The notes under the pieces were generated by a model, which was not told the origin of the DNA, made no database searches, and saw only the letters and a program-made list of their open reading frames with translations. Below are positions 1 to 6,192 of a stretch of 8,539 bases of DNA, piece after piece. The position numbers and the translations under genes were made by a program. The DNA is from an uncultured bacterium (GTDB taxonomy: Bacteria > Cyanobacteriota > Vampirovibrionia > Gastranaerophilales > Gastranaerophilaceae), in contig CAMDZX010000079.1 of NCBI GenBank assembly GCA_945910925.1, positions 1 through 8,539 on the forward strand, in the 5' to 3' direction. How positions within the stretch are numbered: position 1 is the first letter of the stretch; every line of letters begins with the position of its first letter.

Positions 1-426
1 TGTAGCAGGTTTTGTTGTATCCTGTTGAGGGAATATAGCCATTATTTTGTTTACATCGGCATAAAATTTTTCTACACTTAATCGTTTTATAATTATACGT
101 TTGAGAAGTATATCTCGATACGATAATGTTGTATTAAAATCTTTGACCTCTAAGAGTTGCTCGTTATTTTTTGTTAAATTCAGACCTGCAAGCGTAAAAG
201 TAATTGAAGGCGTTAATCCTGTTTTAAGTATAGGTTTATCAATTGATAAATCAACTTTGCATATATCATGAACTTTCGTTTCAACAAAAGATATTACCTT
301 TGGACTTTGAACAAGATGAGGAATAACCCAAAGGTAGGCAAACAGAATTAATGCTATAAAACCTGCACATATTCCTGCAAAATTAAATGTTATTTTTAAG
401 ATACCTGATAATTTATTCATATACAT
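1..426 (-). CDS. AsmA/TamB-like membrane-anchored protein, N-terminal part (cut by window edge)
   Basis: The reading frame is open from the ATG at 424-426 to the window edge, giving 142 residues with no stop. A second in-frame ATG lies at 418-420, so the start is uncertain by two residues. The protein begins with a short basic N-terminus, then one hydrophobic segment at about residues 12-33 rich in F, I, L, A and G. A polar, strand-forming region follows, including stretches such as VETKVHDICKVDLSIDKP and LAGLNLTKNNEQLLEVKDF. One N-terminal transmembrane anchor followed by 'V-D-L-S-I-D-K-P ... G-L-N-L' beta repeats is how AsmA-like and TamB-like proteins start. That family is tethered in the inner membrane, projects into the periplasm and is linked to lipid transport to the outer membrane. 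Most of the protein is missing here, so the assignment rests on pattern only. It is transcribed divergently from the WG-repeat gene. Confidence 0.6.
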   Translation of the reverse strand, partial: MYMNKLSGILKITFNFAGICAGFIALILFAYLWVIPHLVQSPKVISFVETKVHDICKVDLSIDKPILKTGLTPSITFTLAGLNLTKNNEQLLEVKDFNTTLSYRDILLKRIIIKRLSVEKFYADVNKIMAIFPQQDTTKPAT

Positions 427-434
427 TTAATAAA

Positions 435-443
435 ATTATATCA
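435..443 (-). promoter_or_regulatory. Extended -10 promoter for the AsmA-like gene
   Basis: Read on the minus strand this is TGATATAAT, a perfect extended -10 element (TG-N-TATAAT). I see no good -35 at the expected distance, which is usual for extended -10 promoters. The hexamer ends only 8 nt before the ATG at 426 and 14 nt before the ATG at 420. Transcription would therefore start almost on the start codon, with no room for a ribosome binding site. Confidence 0.55.
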
Positions 444-454
444 CAGACGCATTT

Positions 455-460
455 TATGAT
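455..460 (+). promoter_or_regulatory. Possible -10 box for the WG-repeat gene
   Basis: TATGAT lies 11 nt before the ATG at 472, and the rsmE operon promoter uses the same hexamer. No clear -35 is present, because the expected position overlaps the opposing gene's -10 in an AT-only stretch. If it is used, the 5' untranslated region would be only about five bases, and no Shine-Dalgarno is seen before the ATG (the upstream bases are all A or T). Confidence 0.35.
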
Positions 461-471
461 ATTATTATATT

Positions 472-1350
472 ATGAAAAAACTTATATCTGTATTTTTATT
501 AGCATTTTTATTAATTACACCGGCTTTTGCCGAGAATTTTGAAGTTTTCTCGGAAGATGGGTATTTTGGTCTTAAGGATGAACAAGGGAACATCCTTTTG
601 GATGCGGAATTTAAAAAGATGATTAACGTTGAGAATAATTCGTGGATTGTACTAAAAAGGGGCAGATACGGGTTAATAGACAAGGATGGTAATTTTCTTG
701 TTCCTTTGAAATACCGGCATGCGGAAAGAATTCTCGGGAAATTTGTTAAACTAGGAAACGATACGGATTATGGATTATACACCTCTAAAGGGGATATAAT
801 TCTTCCGCCTATGTATTCATCAATTGAACTGTTATACGGGAATATGTTTTTAACATGCCAGAATTTTAAATATGGTGTTGTTGATTTTAATGGTGAAATA
901 TTACTGGCAAATGATTTTGATGACATATACATGCCTACAAAGACATCTATGCGTGTACTTTATAACGGAGAATGGTATGAGTTTCAAGAAATCACAAAAG
1001 ATACACTCGGGATACCGGAGGATAAAGCCAAAATTACGGTAGATGATAAAAACTTCACTTTTACAAAACTGGTAACGGATACAGGTGTCAAATCAAGTTA
1101 TTATGCCGTTACTGCTACTGATTATGTTTTAAAGTTAGTTTCGTCAATATCTCCGGCGTACGAACAAACTATTGACGATTTAATGCTTTCACATGGTGCT
1201 GAAACCGTTACAATATTTTTAAATCCTGTGTGGGTTGTAAAATTTCCGTTTGTTTATGCAAAAAAATATATAAATAACTTCAGAGCGCCTAATAACGGAC
1301 CATTATCACCGATTAAACAAAATATCCAAAGGAAACTTGCTGCAGATTAA
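472..1350 (+). CDS. Secreted WG-type repeat protein with an uncharacterised C-terminal domain
   Basis: A 292-residue protein. It starts with a typical signal peptide: KK, a hydrophobic core to about residue 16, and a predicted cut after AFA at 20, just before ENFEVF. No lipobox cysteine is present, so it should be released into the periplasm or outside. Residues 23-170 hold four clear copies and one decayed copy of a WG-type beta repeat with an F/Y-G core followed by 'D-x-x-G-x-I-L-x-P'. The core glycines are at 33, 67, 101 and 135, exactly 34 residues apart. The usual Trp of the WG motif is replaced by Phe or Tyr; the fifth copy keeps W168 but loses the Gly. WG repeats are thought to form beta structures for binding, but their ligands are mostly unknown. 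Residues 172-292 resemble no family I know; the tail is basic and proline-rich. The start is the only in-frame ATG before the signal peptide. It overlaps the stop of the convergent nucleotidyltransferase gene by 4 bp. Confidence 0.8.
   Translation: MKKLISVFLLAFLLITPAFAENFEVFSEDGYFGLKDEQGNILLDAEFKKMINVENNSWIVLKRGRYGLIDKDGNFLVPLKYRHAERILGKFVKLGNDTDYGLYTSKGDIILPPMYSSIELLYGNMFLTCQNFKYGVVDFNGEILLANDFDDIYMPTKTSMRVLYNGEWYEFQEITKDTLGIPEDKAKITVDDKNFTFTKLVTDTGVKSSYYAVTATDYVLKLVSSISPAYEQTIDDLMLSHGAETVTIFLNPVWVVKFPFVYAKKYINNFRAPNNGPLSPIKQNIQRKLAAD
538..981 (+). repeat. Five tandem WG-type protein repeats, 34-codon period
   Basis: This in-gene repeat block corresponds to residues 23-170. The aligned cores are FGLKDEQGNILL, YGLIDKDGNFLVP, YGLYTSKGDIILP and YGVVDFNGEILLA, followed by a degenerate copy around NGEWYEF. 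The period is exactly 34 residues (102 bp) between the core glycines. The copies have diverged in sequence while keeping their length, so this is an old structural repeat rather than a recent DNA duplication. Confidence 0.75.
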
Positions 1351-2714
1351 ACCTTGTATTCTTTAACAAATCTAACGGCATCATCTTTTGTCAAAACATT
1401 TCCTTCTATCTGTTCTTGTTTAAGAGCATCAATTATATCACCCAGCTGAGAAGATGGTTTGATGTTTTTAATTTTCATTATATCCTGTCCCGAAAGAAGT
1501 TTAGGTATAGGCTTTAATTTTGGCTTAACCTCTAAATAAAAATTCAAAAGTTTATCAAGTCCCGAGATATTATCATTAATCATTTTCTCAGATACGGCAA
1601 TCCCTTTTGCAGAAAGTCTGTCAGCTTTTGCAAGTATTATATTATCAATTGCATTATCACCGGATTTTCTAATATATCTCATGTAACATTTTTCGTTTAC
1701 GTTTTCGGCGGATATAACTTGTGACGGATATATGTGATTTTTAATCATTGTCGTAATGTAATCAATTTGTTTTTTGGAAAACTTTGATTTTTTTAAGATG
1801 TCATTTGCCATTTTTGCACCAACATCATCATGCTTGATAAACCTGTGCCTGTCACCTTCAATAGTCCAAGTTGAATATTTACCTATATCATGGAAAAATC
1901 CTGCAAACTTTAAGTGTGCAAGTCTGGAAAAACCACCAAAATCTATTCTATCCAGATGAGCTTTGATTTCTGGCGAGCTTGCTTCATAAAGCAGTTGTAT
2001 CTGATTAACCGTTTCGACCGAATGCTCATAAAGTCCCAAATGATGATGTGTGTTTGGCGGTACTTTTTTTACATCAGTAAAAACAGGATAAAGTCTTTCT
2101 ATAATATCACCACATTCCAAAAGAACTTTTGACGTATATTTACCTTGAAAAAGTTTCATTATTTCATAATTGATTCTTTCAACCGCAGGTTTTGTTATGA
2201 GATTTTTATGTTTTTGAAATTGATTAATTGTTTCTTCCTCAATCTCAAACCCCAAAGTTGCTGCAAATCTGTAGCCCCTGAGAATTCTCAGCGGATCATC
2301 AATTATATTTTTCTCCGAAATACTTCTTATAATCCCATGTCGTAAATCTTTTTGTCCGTCATTAATATCAATGATTTCATTGTTTTTGAGATTAATTGCT
2401 ATTGCATTAATCGTAAAATCACGTCGTCTTAAATCATCATAAAGAGATTTATTTATAGGCTCTGTTATATCAATGTAATTCAATTTATCATCAAGCACGA
2501 CACGATAAATCTTATTTTTTGTATCAAGGGGAATAAATGTGGCATGATGTTCTTCTGCAAACGTTTTGGCAAAGTCTTCCGCATTGTTTACCAATATATC
2601 TTTATCATACGTAGTTTTTCCGAGAAGATAATCTCTTACCGCACCGCCAACTAAATAGATATCTTCGTTAGAGCTTTTTAACAACTCTAATGTCTTATCA
2701 CTTAATTGATTCAT
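1347..2714 (-). CDS. tRNA nucleotidyltransferase (CCA-, CC- or A-adding) / poly(A) polymerase family, with HD domain
   Basis: A 455-residue class II nucleotidyltransferase that adds some or all of the 3' CCA end of tRNAs in the cytoplasm. The head domain shows LVGGAVRDYLLG (21-32), the metal-binding D37-K-D39, and RRRDFTINAIA (96-106). The neck has DPLRILRGYRFAA (140-152), followed by ERINYEIMKLF (179-189). An HD domain follows with H231, H275-D276, H295-D296 and H327, and D364 in KADRLS; its metal ligands look intact, so 2',3'-cyclic phosphodiesterase or phosphatase activity is possible. The C-terminal tail (KLLSGQDIMKIKNIKPSSQLGDII) is typical of the family. I chose the ATG at 2712-2714, which has GGGGA 8 nt upstream; an upstream TTG at 2727-2729 would add five residues. 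The gene overlaps the end of rsmE by 17 bp, suggesting translational coupling. In Cyanobacteria and some deep-branching bacteria the CC- and A-adding jobs are split between two enzymes, so the exact specificity, and thus the symbol, is left open. Confidence 0.93.
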   Translation of the reverse strand: MNQLSDKTLELLKSSNEDIYLVGGAVRDYLLGKTTYDKDILVNNAEDFAKTFAEEHHATFIPLDTKNKIYRVVLDDKLNYIDITEPINKSLYDDLRRRDFTINAIAINLKNNEIIDINDGQKDLRHGIIRSISEKNIIDDPLRILRGYRFAATLGFEIEEETINQFQKHKNLITKPAVERINYEIMKLFQGKYTSKVLLECGDIIERLYPVFTDVKKVPPNTHHHLGLYEHSVETVNQIQLLYEASSPEIKAHLDRIDFGGFSRLAHLKFAGFFHDIGKYSTWTIEGDRHRFIKHDDVGAKMANDILKKSKFSKKQIDYITTMIKNHIYPSQVISAENVNEKCYMRYIRKSGDNAIDNIILAKADRLSAKGIAVSEKMINDNISGLDKLLNFYLEVKPKLKPIPKLLSGQDIMKIKNIKPSSQLGDIIDALKQEQIEGNVLTKDDAVRFVKEYKV

Positions 2715-3432
2715 AGACAATATCCCCAACAGTAGTAATTACCGCAGTTTCAGCCTTCAATATCAAATTCCCGAGCGAAATTCTCGGGATATTGTGAGTC
2801 TTAAAATATAAAAACTCCTTATCAGAAAAACCTCCTTCAGGGCCAATTATTAACAATACATCATCACCCGCTTTTATAGGATTTTCGGATAAATACTCTT
2901 TTAAATACTGTTCTGTATCACGTTCACACAAGGCAATAATTTTGGAAAACTTTCGACAAGATACAACCTCATCTAACGAACTTAGCGGGAAACAGGTCGG
3001 AATATTTGCTCTTTCGCATTGTTTTGATGCTGCATACATAGTATTCTGCCATTTTTCAATCTTTGTATCAATAACATTTTTTTTGACAGCACAATTATCC
3101 GTGTATATTGGGTATACACCTGCAACACCTAATTCGGTTGCTTTTTCCATTACTGTTATTTGAGCATCACTTCTTAAGGGTGATTGAGCCAGATATAAAT
3201 TATATTTTAGCTTTCTTGTTGATTGATAAGACTCTACAATCACAGCAATCATATAATCCTTTTGAATATCTTTTACCCGAGTTTTGTATTCAATTTCGTC
3301 TTCATCAATAAACAAAAGAGTTTCGTTGAGTTTTATTCGTAACGATTTAACTATATGCTGATAGTTTGCATCGTCTGATACGGTTATTATATTGTCTGAT
3401 ATATCTTTCTTTTTTATAAAAAAGTGCGGCAT
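2698..3432 (-). CDS. rsmE: 16S rRNA (uracil-1498-N3)-methyltransferase RsmE
   Basis: A 244-residue SPOUT-class methyltransferase that uses S-adenosylmethionine to methylate N3 of U1498 of 16S rRNA in the small ribosomal subunit. The N-terminal PUA-like part carries HIVKSLRIK (26-34). The knotted catalytic domain shows the family signatures in order: VMEKATELGV (94-103), AASKQCERANIP (134-145), IIGPEGGFSDKE (195-206) and SLGNLILKAETA (219-230). The last normally reads SLGxRILRxETA, so here an Arg is Leu and another is Lys, a mild departure. The length is normal for the family. The ATG lies one base after the stop of the M16 peptidase gene and has a good AAGGA ribosome site with a 6-nt spacer, buried in the end of that gene. 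The gene ends in TGA and overlaps the next gene of the operon. Confidence 0.95.
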   Translation of the reverse strand: MPHFFIKKKDISDNIITVSDDANYQHIVKSLRIKLNETLLFIDEDEIEYKTRVKDIQKDYMIAVIVESYQSTRKLKYNLYLAQSPLRSDAQITVMEKATELGVAGVYPIYTDNCAVKKNVIDTKIEKWQNTMYAASKQCERANIPTCFPLSSLDEVVSCRKFSKIIALCERDTEQYLKEYLSENPIKAGDDVLLIIGPEGGFSDKEFLYFKTHNIPRISLGNLILKAETAVITTVGDIVYESIK

Positions 3433-3433
3433 A

Positions 3434-6010
3434 TTATTTCCTTGTAATTATTGATGTTACATAGTTATCTTTAAAATACTTATTTGCTGCCTCTATTATA
3501 TCCGAAACAGTAACTGCATTAATCAGGTTCACGTATTCGTCTATAAACTTATACCCTCTGCCCGAAACTTCAAACCACGCAAGAGTAGCGGCTTTATCGC
3601 CGTTTGTTTCCAGAGCAATTAAAAACTCGCCCGACAAACGGTCTTTTGCATCGTTTAATTCTTTATCACTAACAAACTGCGTTTTTAATTTATTAATTTC
3701 CGCAAGCATTTTTTGTTTTGCACGCTCTAAAGTCTCGGGATTAGTCCCTACATAAACATTGAACGCTCCTGCAAGGATATTAGGATTAAAGGATGCTCCA
3801 ACCTGATATGCCAATCCTTCTTGTTCTCGAATACTTTTAAATAGTCTGGAGCTCATACCTGAGCCTAGAATTGTCTGTATAACTTCAAGGGTGGCATAAT
3901 CTTTTAAATTCGTAACACCTTCAGTTTGCCAGCCTAATATAACCCAGGCAGTTTGCTGCTTATCTATCTTTTGGATTTTCTGCGTATGAGCCGTTATTTT
4001 TGGTATTGAATATTTTGAATAATCAAATTTATTATCGGCTTTTTTCGTAAACATATTTCCGAATTTATTGATTAACAAATTTTCATCTACATTTCCGTTA
4101 ACCGAGATTATAATGTTTTCAGGGTTAAGAATAGCTTTTTGATAAGACTTAATATCCTCTCTTGTTACATTTGGAATTGATTTTTCAAGAAGTTGAGAGG
4201 AAGTCGAGTACACGGAATCTTTATAAATTTGCGCTCTATATCCGTCAATTGCAAGATTTAACGGGTTATCCCTGTTTTGTTTAATTTTGTTTAAAACAAG
4301 TGTTCTGTCCTTTTCAAGTTCAATATCATCAAAAGTTGAGTTGTTCAAAATATCGTCCAACAAATCAAAAGCAGTAACAAGTTGAGTTTTGGTTGTTTGC
4401 AATTTTATGTTAAAAACATCTGAAGCAGGTGAAAAACTTATATTGATTCCGTTTTCTTCCATAGCTTTTGCCAGTTCAATTGCTGAATATTTTTCCGTAC
4501 CCTTCATTAATAAATCTGCAAATAATCTGCTTGTCCCACGTTTCGGTTCAAGGAAATTCCCACCCTTTATTTGAATTGATATTGCAACTATATCGTTATA
4601 AGGATTATCCGTCAAAAGCAGAGTTGCGGAATTATCAAGTCTGTATTTCTTTGTAGAAGCGTTTGAAGATAAAAGTGTAGCCGTATGGGTCGTATTTTGC
4701 GTAATTTCTTGTTTGGCACAATTCTTTTCCGGCAAAATTATCGAAACCGCACTACTGTTTTGTGAGAGATATTTGTTTGCAACACGTTTTATATCTGTTG
4801 TTGTAACTTTATTTATTTTATTTAAATAAGAATTATAATAATCGCTGTTTCCCGTTAGTGTGATGACATACCCTAACTCTTGTGCAATATTTGAAACTGA
4901 TTCTCTTGAATAATAGGTATCTGTTTCAATAATCTTCTTTGCAATTTTTAAATCCGTATCACTTACACCAAACTCTTTAATTTTATCAATCTCTGAGAAT
5001 ATGGCATTTTCTGCTTTTTGAGAATTAAGCGGTTGAAAGTTAGTATTAATTATAAACAGTCCGTCATCCTTCATTGTCGAATTAATAGCAGATATTGAAT
5101 TGACAAGTTGCTTTTGTTCTTTTAACGATTGATAGAGTTTTGAAGAACGTCCGTCACCTAAAATTGTCGCTAATACATCAAGGGCGTACGTATCATTTGA
5201 TGAAATATCAACACCTCGAAAACCTATCATCATATATCCCGTATTTGTCGGCATGTATGCAATATTTCGTTTTTGAGATGTTAGAGCTTTTTCTTTTTTA
5301 TAGTCTTTATTAATTGATTTTTGGCAAGGTGTATTAAAGTTTTTCTTAACCTCCTCTAATACATGCTGAGGGTCAATATCTCCAATGATTAGAGTTGTCA
5401 TATTAGAAGGTGAATAATACTTTTTATAGTATTCAAGAATTGTTTCTCTGCTTATGTTTTCAATAACCTTGTCAGAACCGATAACTTTACGTTTATACGG
5501 ATGGTAAGAATAAAGAAGACTATTCAGATTTTCGTAACAAATATTTGACGGAGTATTGGCATCTTTTGCAATTTCTTCGAGTACAACTTTTCTTTCCTTC
5601 TCCATCTCTTTTCTTGGTATTTGAGGATGCAGAAGCATGTCTGCGTGTAATTCAAGAGCCTTATCAAAATGTTTTGAGGCAATAGTTATATAGTAATGTG
5701 TAAAGTCCTTGCTTGTCGCAGCATTCGTGATTGCACCTTTTGATTCAAGAATTTTGTCAAACTCACCTGTTGGATGTTTTTCTGTGCCTTTGAAAAATAA
5801 ATGTTCAAGGAAATGAGAAATTCCGCTATTGGCATCATCTTCATTGATAGAACCTGTCTTAATCCAAGTATCTATTGTAACAATCGGATTATTTTTGACT
5901 TGCTCTATTACAACGGTATGCCCGTTATCAAGTTTGTATGTAAGTGTGTTTGCAGCAAACGCCAAATTCCCGATTATGAAACAGACAAAAAACAATACTA
6001 ATTTTTTCAT
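3434..6010 (-). CDS. Exported double-domain M16 family zinc peptidase (PqqL/processing-peptidase type)
   Basis: An 858-residue protein. The signal peptide MKKLVLFFVCFIIGNLAFA is followed by a probable cut before ANTLTY, placing the enzyme in the periplasm. The N-terminal half has the inverted zinc motif H66-F-L-E69-H70 in SGISHFLEHLFFKGT, the NAATSKDFTHYY segment, and the distal zinc ligand in KVVLEEIAKD (E145/E146). The C-terminal half (from about 450) repeats the M16 fold but has RLFAD at 495-499 where the zinc motif should be. It does carry the R722/Y735 pair (SSRLFKSIREQEGLAY), which the N-terminal half lacks (K291, V303). The two halves thus look like a catalytic and a partner subunit fused in one chain, as in other long M16 enzymes. 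The substrate is unknown; peptides or misfolded envelope proteins are likely. The ATG at 6008-6010 has an AGGGG site 7 nt upstream and begins the signal peptide; the longer frame from TTG at 6070 would bury the signal peptide and run through the promoter. It is the first gene of the operon with rsmE and the tRNA nucleotidyltransferase. Confidence 0.92.
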   Translation of the reverse strand: MKKLVLFFVCFIIGNLAFAANTLTYKLDNGHTVVIEQVKNNPIVTIDTWIKTGSINEDDANSGISHFLEHLFFKGTEKHPTGEFDKILESKGAITNAATSKDFTHYYITIASKHFDKALELHADMLLHPQIPRKEMEKERKVVLEEIAKDANTPSNICYENLNSLLYSYHPYKRKVIGSDKVIENISRETILEYYKKYYSPSNMTTLIIGDIDPQHVLEEVKKNFNTPCQKSINKDYKKEKALTSQKRNIAYMPTNTGYMMIGFRGVDISSNDTYALDVLATILGDGRSSKLYQSLKEQKQLVNSISAINSTMKDDGLFIINTNFQPLNSQKAENAIFSEIDKIKEFGVSDTDLKIAKKIIETDTYYSRESVSNIAQELGYVITLTGNSDYYNSYLNKINKVTTTDIKRVANKYLSQNSSAVSIILPEKNCAKQEITQNTTHTATLLSSNASTKKYRLDNSATLLLTDNPYNDIVAISIQIKGGNFLEPKRGTSRLFADLLMKGTEKYSAIELAKAMEENGINISFSPASDVFNIKLQTTKTQLVTAFDLLDDILNNSTFDDIELEKDRTLVLNKIKQNRDNPLNLAIDGYRAQIYKDSVYSTSSQLLEKSIPNVTREDIKSYQKAILNPENIIISVNGNVDENLLINKFGNMFTKKADNKFDYSKYSIPKITAHTQKIQKIDKQQTAWVILGWQTEGVTNLKDYATLEVIQTILGSGMSSRLFKSIREQEGLAYQVGASFNPNILAGAFNVYVGTNPETLERAKQKMLAEINKLKTQFVSDKELNDAKDRLSGEFLIALETNGDKAATLAWFEVSGRGYKFIDEYVNLINAVTVSDIIEAANKYFKDNYVTSIITRK
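3439..3443 (-). promoter_or_regulatory. Ribosome binding site of rsmE inside the peptidase gene end
   Basis: Read on the minus strand this is AAGGA, 6 nt before the rsmE ATG, lying in the last codons of the upstream M16 gene. It shows that this genome does use Shine-Dalgarno sites within operons. The layout favours reinitiation by ribosomes that finish the upstream gene. Confidence 0.7.
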
Positions 6011-6017
6011 TATATCA

Positions 6018-6022
6018 CCCCT
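6018..6022 (-). promoter_or_regulatory. Ribosome binding site of the M16 peptidase
   Basis: Read on the minus strand this is AGGGG with a 7-nt spacer to the ATG at 6010; the following bases extend it to AGGGGTGAT. It decides the start in favour of the signal-peptide methionine over the TTG 60 bases upstream. Confidence 0.65.
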
Positions 6023-6041
6023 AAAATAAACCTTAATATAT

Positions 6042-6070
6042 ATCATAGGAGTATTAAAATAAAATATCAA
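6042..6070 (-). promoter_or_regulatory. Sigma70-type promoter of the peptidase-rsmE-nucleotidyltransferase operon
   Basis: On the minus strand there is a -35 TTGATA (6065-6070), a 17-bp spacer and a -10 TATGAT (6042-6047). Transcription should start near 6035, giving a leader of about 25 nt that holds the AGGGG ribosome site. No other promoter is needed for the two downstream genes, which follow with a 1-bp gap and a 17-bp overlap. Confidence 0.7.
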
Positions 6071-6129
6071 GTATTGTAATTATTACCTTTATAACAATAT
6101 CCGGAACATAAGACGAATTACTAAATCAC

Positions 6130-6158
6130 TTGATAAAATATAATTTGTATTATAGAAT
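6130..6158 (+). promoter_or_regulatory. Sigma70-type promoter of the CNNM/CorC gene
   Basis: On the plus strand there is a -35 TTGATA (6130-6135), a 17-bp spacer and a -10 TAGAAT (6153-6158). The predicted start near 6165 gives a leader of about 28 nt. It is divergent from the operon promoter, with about 60 bp between the two -35 boxes. Confidence 0.65.
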
Positions 6159-6172
6159 TAAGATATATTGAA

Positions 6173-6190
6173 AAGAGGATATTTAGAGGT
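6173..6190 (+). promoter_or_regulatory. Two competing purine-rich ribosome sites before the CNNM/CorC gene
   Basis: AAGAGGA at 6173-6179 lies 13 nt before the ATG, and GAGGT at 6186-6190 lies only 2 nt before it. Neither spacing is ideal for the ATG at 6193. That ATG still fits best, because the protein begins there directly with the first membrane helix of the DUF21 domain. Confidence 0.4.
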
Positions 6191-6192
6191 AA

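Noticed and set aside
465..683. Minus-strand open frame of 72 codons opposite the WG-repeat gene
   Set aside because: It lies entirely opposite a gene with signal peptide and repeats, has no domain features, and is a shadow frame.
1774..2345. Several plus-strand open frames opposite the tRNA nucleotidyltransferase gene
   Set aside because: They overlap each other and lie opposite conserved HD and neck motifs, as expected for shadow frames in AT-rich DNA.
2715..2729. Five-codon N-terminal extension of the tRNA nucleotidyltransferase from a TTG start at 2729
   Set aside because: The codon is TTG, whereas the ATG at 2714 has GGGGA 8 nt upstream and gives a normal family N-terminus; the extension would also lengthen the overlap with rsmE.
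6011..6070. Twenty-codon N-terminal extension of the M16 peptidase from a TTG at 6070
   Set aside because: It runs through the promoter and ribosome site and would place the signal peptide internally. The ATG at 6010 has an AGGGG site and starts the signal peptide.
6072..6099. Inverted repeat TATTGT / ACAATA as an operator
   Set aside because: Six base pairs with a 16-base gap is within chance for such AT-rich sequence; kept only as a minor point in the promoter finding and not annotated as a site.
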